Assembly (NCBI GenBank): GCA_937958145.1
Contig: CALGOE010000126.1
Location: 1-9,680 of the forward strand
Source of the DNA: an uncultured Desulfobacca sp.
GTDB lineage: Bacteria; Desulfobacterota; Desulfobaccia; Desulfobaccales; Desulfobaccaceae
DNA: 9,680 nucleotides
Direction: 5' to 3'
The position numbers and the translations under genes are program-made. Below the pieces are notes generated by a model, which was not told the DNA's origin, ran no database searches, and saw nothing but the letters and a program-made list of their open reading frames with translations. Shown here piece after piece: positions 6,018-9,680 of the stretch (positions are counted from its first letter, which is position 1; each line of letters starts with the position of its first letter).

Positions 6018-7563
6018 TCGGAGCCAACAACCTGCACCCGGTCGGCCCCTGGCCGCCGTCCTGCGGCACCGGGAAAATGTCGTCTTTCTCGGGACCCTGG
6101 CCTGTTCCCTGCTCGTCTTCCTGATCTTTCTCCAGGCTGCCTTTTCGACCCTCTGGGATGAGGTAACCCAATCCGTCCAACAGGAGATTGAAAAAGAGGC
6201 CGACACCGTTGCCCGCCTCCTGGTCTTCGAATTTTCCCATCTCAGCGCCCTGGAGACCGGCTCGGCCGAGGATGCCGCCCTGGATCAACTGGTGCAACGG
6301 CTGCTCTGGGAGAAAGTGACCTTCAATGAGACCATCCGGGGAATCGAACTCATCAGCCGCCACCTGAATGCCGACGGCCAGTATCTCTCCTATTCCTTCT
6401 TTCCCACCGGTTTTGCCCACACAGAGGCGGAACGGGCCCCCCAAAAAATCTGGCGGACCTACGCCGGTCCCGAAGCTGATCTCATCCGCCTGCTGATCCG
6501 GGAGCAGCGGGTGGACCGCACCCTCTTGGAAGCCGTCAATCAGGGACGCAAAGTGGAAAGCGAGCTCCTGCTGCGGTATTTCCCCTTATATATCCCTCTG
6601 CCCGAGCGGGGCGCAGCCTTCTGGGGGGTGGTGAAGGTGGGCATCAGTATCGACGCCATGCGCCGTTTCCTGCTCCTGCTCGACGCGGAAAGGAACACAC
6701 TGCGTCAAACCCTGCTGGGAGCGATGGCCGTGGTCACCTGCTTTGCCCTGATCGTGGGTCTCTTGGGATTCCGTTGGCAGAGTCGCCGCACCGCCGGCCT
6801 GCTGACAGGTTACACCAGCCTGGCAACGGCTCTGGCCGAAGGCGCCAGCCTGGATCCGGTCTCCCTGCAGATCCACCTCAAACAGCTCGATGCCAAAAAT
6901 ATTACTGAACTCCAGCAGTTGCAACGATTCTGCCTGCATCTGGGCGCAACCCTGCAGACGCTGGCCGACCGGCTGGTTGCCCAGGAGGGCCAGGCCGCCC
7001 GCGGCCGTCTGCTGTGCGCCGTTCTTCCCCGGTTGACCGCGGCCGGCCAGGATCAGATTGATCCGGCCGCCTGGGCCGACCTTTTCGCCCCCCGGCCAGA
7101 GTCCTGGCAGGAGGTGTCGCTGGCCCAGCCTCTGCAACAGCTCGCCCACCTTCTCCGGGCGCTGCTTCCCCACGGGGTCTCATTCCAAATCAGCCAACAG
7201 CCCGTCAAGGCCCTCTCCGGCTGCGAAGCCAATTTAATCCTGGCCCTGCTGCTGATGGTAGATTTCGCCCTTACGGCCATGACCCCGCCCGGAGAAGTAT
7301 CCTGGCAGGTCGCCCCTGATCCCGCCGGCGCCCTCCTCCTCTCCTTGACCTTTCCAGGGCAAAGTGTTACTCAGGCCGAGATTGACCGGCTTCTGCGGCC
7401 GTTTCAGATCGACCAGACGTCCCTCCCGCCTCTCGGACCCTTTGTGCTGGCCGCCATCGCCCGCCAACACGGCGGCACCCTGACCCTCACCCCCCAGCCC
7501 ACGGGAGGCCTGGCCATGACCCTCCGGCTCCCTGGCCAGCCCCACCCCGCGGTCCAGGGGTAA
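6001..7563 (+). CDS. Sensor histidine kinase-like membrane protein, apparently a degenerate pseudokinase
   Basis: 520 residues laid out like a sensor kinase: short cytoplasmic N-terminus, helix 26-47, a ~185-residue periplasmic domain (48-235), a second helix 236-257, a HAMP-like segment (~264-325) and a C-terminal ATPase-like fold (~370-512). The last part ends LGPFVLAAIARQHGGTLTLTPQ... LRLPG, matching the G2-box-to-end pattern GLGLAIVxxIVxxHGG...LP. Catalytic residues look lost. No H-box (H-E/D-x-x-x-P) is seen after the HAMP-like segment, the N-box reads LLMVDFALTAM with D in place of the key N, the G1 DxGxG reads FPGQSV, and the G2 glycines are reduced to LGP. It may transmit signals without phosphotransfer, or scaffold. 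GAGGAA at 5985-5990 serves ATG 6001, which overlaps the solute-binding gene by 17 bases; the permease gene follows 3 bases later. No response regulator is near. Confidence 0.78.
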   Translation: MSPWIDRSQQPAPGRPLAAVLRHRENVVFLGTLACSLLVFLIFLQAAFSTLWDEVTQSVQQEIEKEADTVARLLVFEFSHLSALETGSAEDAALDQLVQRLLWEKVTFNETIRGIELISRHLNADGQYLSYSFFPTGFAHTEAERAPQKIWRTYAGPEADLIRLLIREQRVDRTLLEAVNQGRKVESELLLRYFPLYIPLPERGAAFWGVVKVGISIDAMRRFLLLLDAERNTLRQTLLGAMAVVTCFALIVGLLGFRWQSRRTAGLLTGYTSLATALAEGASLDPVSLQIHLKQLDAKNITELQQLQRFCLHLGATLQTLADRLVAQEGQAARGRLLCAVLPRLTAAGQDQIDPAAWADLFAPRPESWQEVSLAQPLQQLAHLLRALLPHGVSFQISQQPVKALSGCEANLILALLLMVDFALTAMTPPGEVSWQVAPDPAGALLLSLTFPGQSVTQAEIDRLLRPFQIDQTSLPPLGPFVLAAIARQHGGTLTLTPQPTGGLAMTLRLPGQPHPAVQG

Positions 7564-7566
7564 GGC

Positions 7567-8379
7567 ATGACACAACCGGGCTCTCTCGATCCACTGGCAT
7601 TTTTTGGGGCCTTGTGGCGACGGGCGGTGGCCTCCCTGACCACCTTTATCGGCATCAGCGCCCTGTTTTATCGGCTCCTCACCACCCTTGGCCGCCCTTT
7701 CGGCAGCCCTCGCCTGATGATTCGCGAATACGCCCAACAGATCTATCGCCTGGGCGTCCTGGGCTGGCCCATCGTCGCCCTTTCCGGCCTGCTCCTGGGC
7801 CTGTCCATCATCGTCTATATCGCCGCCCAACTGCGGAAGATCCATCTGGAAGAACTCATCGGCAGCCTTTTGGTCATTGTGGTCGTCAGGGAACTGGGGC
7901 CCATCCTCACAGCCTTGCTGGTCCTGCTGCGCTCCGGAGCCGCCATGATTGTGGAAATCGGTACCATGAAACTGGACCGGGAAATGGAAGCACTGGAACT
8001 TTTAGGTCTGGAACCGGAACTGGTCGTGGGCGCCCCGCGGTTTTGGGGGCTGCTCCTTTCCCTCATCATCCTCTTCGGCATCTTTCTCTTTAGCGCCATT
8101 ATCGGCGGCTATCTGTTCGGCCAAGTGTTGACCGATATTTATTGGCAAAAATTATGGCGCTCCTTCCTGGCGGCCCTGAACTGGGAAGATGTCGTCATCA
8201 GCGCCGGCAAAATTGTCTTTTTCGCCATGGCCATGGGCAGCATCGCCATTTACTACGGCCTGGCTACCAAAGATCATTGGGAAAGTCTGGCGGAGCAGAC
8301 CGCGGCGGGGGCGGTGGCGGCCCTCATTGCTTTGGGATTATTGAATACTCTCTTGAGCCTGGTCAGGTACGTTGCTTAG
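7567..8379 (+). CDS. mlaE: MlaE/YrbE-family ABC transporter permease
   Basis: 270 residues, the normal length for MlaE. The family core is unmistakable: VVRELGPILTALLVLLRSGA (107-126), then a short stretch to IGTMKLDREMEALELLGLEP (131-150), corresponding to RELGPVLTALLVAGRVGSA and GTMKVTEQIDAL in known members. An amphipathic N-terminal helix and about five membrane helices follow. MlaE forms the membrane dimer of the MlaFEDB complex, which with the MCE protein MlaD moves phospholipids between inner and outer membranes. Neither MlaF (ATPase) nor MlaD follows; the next gene is an unrelated ParB-like one after a spacer. The permease must share an ATPase encoded elsewhere or do something else. 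It starts 3 bases after the pseudokinase stop with AGGGG (7556-7560) 6 bases upstream, so it belongs to the same operon. Confidence 0.93.
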   Translation: MTQPGSLDPLAFFGALWRRAVASLTTFIGISALFYRLLTTLGRPFGSPRLMIREYAQQIYRLGVLGWPIVALSGLLLGLSIIVYIAAQLRKIHLEELIGSLLVIVVVRELGPILTALLVLLRSGAAMIVEIGTMKLDREMEALELLGLEPELVVGAPRFWGLLLSLIILFGIFLFSAIIGGYLFGQVLTDIYWQKLWRSFLAALNWEDVVISAGKIVFFAMAMGSIAIYYGLATKDHWESLAEQTAAGAVAALIALGLLNTLLSLVRYVA

Positions 8380-8499
8380 TCGCTTAGCTTAGTAGGGTGG
8401 GCAATGCCCCCCTACTACGGCATTGCTCTGTAGGGTATGCACCGCCCGCCCTACAGACTCCCGCCCCTCGCCCCGACAGGAACATCATGGAGGTAAACT
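8380..8499. repeat. Spacer with two GTAGGG/CCCTAC hairpin repeat units
   Basis: Hairpin A: AGTAGGG (8391-8397) pairs with CCCTACT (8410-8416), enclosing GGGCA/TGCCC. Hairpin B: CTGTAGGG (8428-8435) pairs with CCCTACAG (8449-8456) around 13 bases. A competing pairing is GCAATGCC (8401-8408) with GGCATTGC (8419-8426). The unit is a GTAGGG-GGGC-type dispersed palindrome. Just before it GCTTAG occurs three times (8374, 8382, 8387). The stems could end the upstream transcript, although there is no T tract. No clear promoter for the next gene is visible. Confidence 0.65.
8489..8494 (+). promoter_or_regulatory. Ribosome binding site fixing the GTG start of the ParB-like gene
   Basis: GGAGGT lies 5 bases before GTG 8500. 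No equally good site precedes the later in-frame ATG at 8542, so the GTG start is preferred. Confidence 0.7.
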
Positions 8500-9501
8500 G
8501 TGCCGCCGAGGCATCCTGCCAGCAACTTTGCCATTCCGGCCATGGAACTGGTCCGCATCGATCGGACCAGCCTAGACGAAGCCGACCGCACTTTTGTGGT
8601 CAGCGCCGGCTTTGATCTGGCGCCCCTGCGCACCTCTATCCAAACCCTGGGCTTGCTGCAGCCGCCATTGGTACGACAGCGGCCGGACGGCCGGGGGCAG
8701 ATCATCGCCGGCTGGCAGCGTTTTCTGGTCCTGCAGGAATTGGCTTGGCCCACAATCCCGGTCTTCCTGGTGCCACCAGAAACAACCCCGCAGTGGTGTC
8801 TGTTGGCCTCCCTGCACGACAACGCCCTGGGCCGGGGCTTTAATCCCCTGGAGGCGGCCGCCATGTGCCAGCGCCTGTTGGCCCTCTTTCCCCAGGAGGT
8901 TGTGCTCCGCGACCACCTGCCCAAACTCGGCCTGCCGCCCTCACCCACCATCCTGCAGCACCATCTGGCCCTGCTGACCCTGGAAGAACCCTGGCAGGAG
9001 CTGGCCGCGCGCCGGCGTCTGAGTGTAATTGCCGGCGCCCGCCTCAGCCAGTGGCCGGTTGCCGATCGTCAGGCCCTCCTGCCCTGGTTCCAAACCCTTC
9101 CCCTCAGCCACAGCAAACAGCTTGATTTTTTGGCATATTTAACCACCCTGAGCCGCCGTCATCATACTGCCGCAGCCTTCTGGCTGGCACAGCCGGAATT
9201 GGCGGGCCCTTTGCAAGACCCGGCCCTGACGCCGACGGCCAAAGACCGGCTGCTCTGGGAAACCCTGCGGCGCTGGCTATTCCCACGCCTCAGCCAGGCC
9301 CGGCAGACCGCCCAGGATCACCTCAAAGCCCTGGGCGTATGGCAGCATCCTCATATCCGGCTGCAGCCCTCCCCGGCCTTTGAGGACGCCAGCTGGCGCC
9401 TGGAACTCCGTTTTGAGACTCCCGACCAACTGGCCCGGCAGGCGCGCCAACTCCAGGACCTGGCGGACCGCCCGGAATTGGCCGCCCTCTGCCAACTCTA
9501 A
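8500..9501 (+). CDS. ParB N-terminal domain protein (orphan, ParB/Spo0J-like)
   Basis: 333 residues from GTG 8500. Residues ~18-92 follow the ParB N-domain: LRTSIQTLGLLQPPLV (43-58), then IIAGWQRFLVLQEL (68-81) and PTIPVFLV. HDNALGRGFNPLEAA (106-120) corresponds to the EN-x-x-R-x-x-LNPxEEA box. LPKLGLPPSPTILQHHLALLTL (140-161) fits the helix-turn-helix that reads parS in true ParB. The remaining ~170 residues are helical and unlike the ParB dimer domain. The CTP-binding GERRxR box is GWQRFL, so the CTP switch may be altered. No parA is adjacent and there is no obvious parS cluster. I recall similar stand-alone proteins in sulfate-reducing Desulfobacterota; their role is unknown. It could be a DNA-binding regulator or partition accessory. 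A hairpin spacer separates it from the permease, so it is probably its own transcription unit. Confidence 0.82.
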   Translation: MPPRHPASNFAIPAMELVRIDRTSLDEADRTFVVSAGFDLAPLRTSIQTLGLLQPPLVRQRPDGRGQIIAGWQRFLVLQELAWPTIPVFLVPPETTPQWCLLASLHDNALGRGFNPLEAAAMCQRLLALFPQEVVLRDHLPKLGLPPSPTILQHHLALLTLEEPWQELAARRRLSVIAGARLSQWPVADRQALLPWFQTLPLSHSKQLDFLAYLTTLSRRHHTAAAFWLAQPELAGPLQDPALTPTAKDRLLWETLRRWLFPRLSQARQTAQDHLKALGVWQHPHIRLQPSPAFEDASWRLELRFETPDQLARQARQLQDLADRPELAALCQL

Positions 9502-9513
9502 CCCTCCCCTGTC

Positions 9514-9535
9514 GGGGCCGTTCGCGAACGGCCCC
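9514..9535. repeat. 22-base perfect palindrome (TTCGCGAA-centred repeat, second copy)
   Basis: Arms GGGGCCGTTCG meet between 9524 and 9525. It matches the palindrome at 3115-3138 except for a compensating G/C swap in the arms. The flanking GTAG lies on the opposite strand here, so the two copies are inverted relative to each other. It begins 12 bases after the ParB-like stop and could act as a terminator or 3' end stabiliser. Confidence 0.8.
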
Positions 9536-9561
9536 TACGAGAAAAAACTTTTGAGAACGAC

Positions 9562-9567
9562 TATAAT
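9562..9567 (+). promoter_or_regulatory. Possible -10 element
   Basis: TATAAT is a perfect sigma-70 -10 hexamer at the start of the AT-rich end region. The position 17 bases upstream reads GAGAAA, a poor -35, and there is no TG extension. It could drive a gene starting around 9584, but a chance match in AT-rich DNA is just as likely. Confidence 0.25.
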
Positions 9568-9583
9568 TGCAAATCCCTCCGGA

Positions 9584-9680
9584 ATGCTTATGTTAGGAAA
9601 TATTATTTTTCAACAAGTATTAGCCTCAAACAAGATGTTGAAAAACCTTTGCCCAAGCCTAAAAGTGGGTGAAAAACCTT
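9584..9680 (+). CDS. Possible 5' fragment of an unknown gene running off the right edge
   Basis: ATG 9584 opens a frame with no stop for 32 codons to the window end (MLMLGNIIFQQVLASNK, then MLKNLCPSLKVGEKP). There is no convincing Shine-Dalgarno site, though a TATAAT lies 17 bases upstream. Codon use is AT-rich, unlike every other gene here. I do not recognise the peptide. It may be an acquired gene, a remnant, or a chance opening. Confidence 0.2.
   Translation, partial: MLMLGNIIFQQVLASNKMLKNLCPSLKVGEKP
9606..9645. repeat. 10-base inverted repeat in the AT-rich end
   Basis: TTTTTCAACA (9606-9615) and TGTTGAAAAA (9636-9645) are perfect reverse complements with 20 bases between. It might be a protein-binding site, a hairpin or part of a mobile-element end cut by the window edge. 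Confidence 0.45.
9639..9680. repeat. 11-base direct repeat at the window edge
   Basis: TGAAAAACCTT occurs at 9639-9649 and 9670-9680, starts 31 bases apart, with an imperfect CCCA/TGGG dyad between. The second copy touches the edge, so whether more copies follow cannot be seen. Confidence 0.45.

Noticed and set aside
7234..7845. Minus-strand open frame (203 codons) across the pseudokinase/MlaE junction
   Set aside because: Glycine/glutamine-rich antisense shadow of two recognised genes, with no domain.
8380..8499. CRISPR-like array
   Set aside because: The repeats are self-complementary and non-uniform, and there are no spacers of constant length.
9551..9556. TTGAGA as -35 of the TATAAT at 9562
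   Set aside because: Only 5 bases separate them; about 17 are needed.

Overview
The window is GC-rich (roughly 60 % by eye) and dense, and every convincing gene lies on the + strand. It looks like a chromosomal segment of a Gram-negative bacterium: there is an MlaE-type outer-membrane lipid-transport permease and a lipoprotein solute-binding protein. The ParB-like protein at the right resembles a family I associate with Desulfobacterota, and the high GC and hairpin repeats would fit. That placement is inference and not strongly supported. No rRNA, tRNA, CRISPR array or transposase was found.

Region 1 (1-3034) is a translationally coupled trio of glycosyltransferases. It begins with the 3' part of a GT-A/GT2-like enzyme cut by the left edge. 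Next comes a protein whose catalytic half matches glucosyl-3-phosphoglycerate synthase (GT81), and then a GT4-type enzyme. The genes overlap by 10 and 1 bases, and each internal start has a good Shine-Dalgarno site. The trio could build a phosphoglycerate-primed glycoside (glucosylglycerate or a mannosyl-glucosyl derivative) or another glycoconjugate; no phosphatase gene is in view.

Region 2 (3035-3306) is non-coding. It holds a perfect 24-base palindrome, a long imperfect hairpin and a 7-base inverted repeat just before the next gene.

Region 3 (3307-8379) reads as a four-gene operon: a PucC/BCH-family major facilitator, a lipoprotein family-1 solute-binding protein, a two-pass membrane protein shaped like a sensor histidine kinase but lacking the H-box and ATP-binding residues, and an MlaE permease. 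Gaps are 5 and 3 bases, with one 17-base overlap. No ATPase, sugar permease or response regulator accompanies these parts. This odd assembly is the best candidate for an undescribed system: a binding-protein-sensed or lipid-linked envelope process using a pseudokinase.

Region 4 (8380-9680) starts with a repeat-rich spacer, followed by a ParB-N-domain protein without a ParA partner, in which the CTP-binding GERR box reads GWQR. A second TTCGCGAA-centred palindrome follows. The last 140 bases turn sharply AT-rich and hold a lone perfect -10 hexamer, short repeats and a possible truncated reading frame running off the edge.
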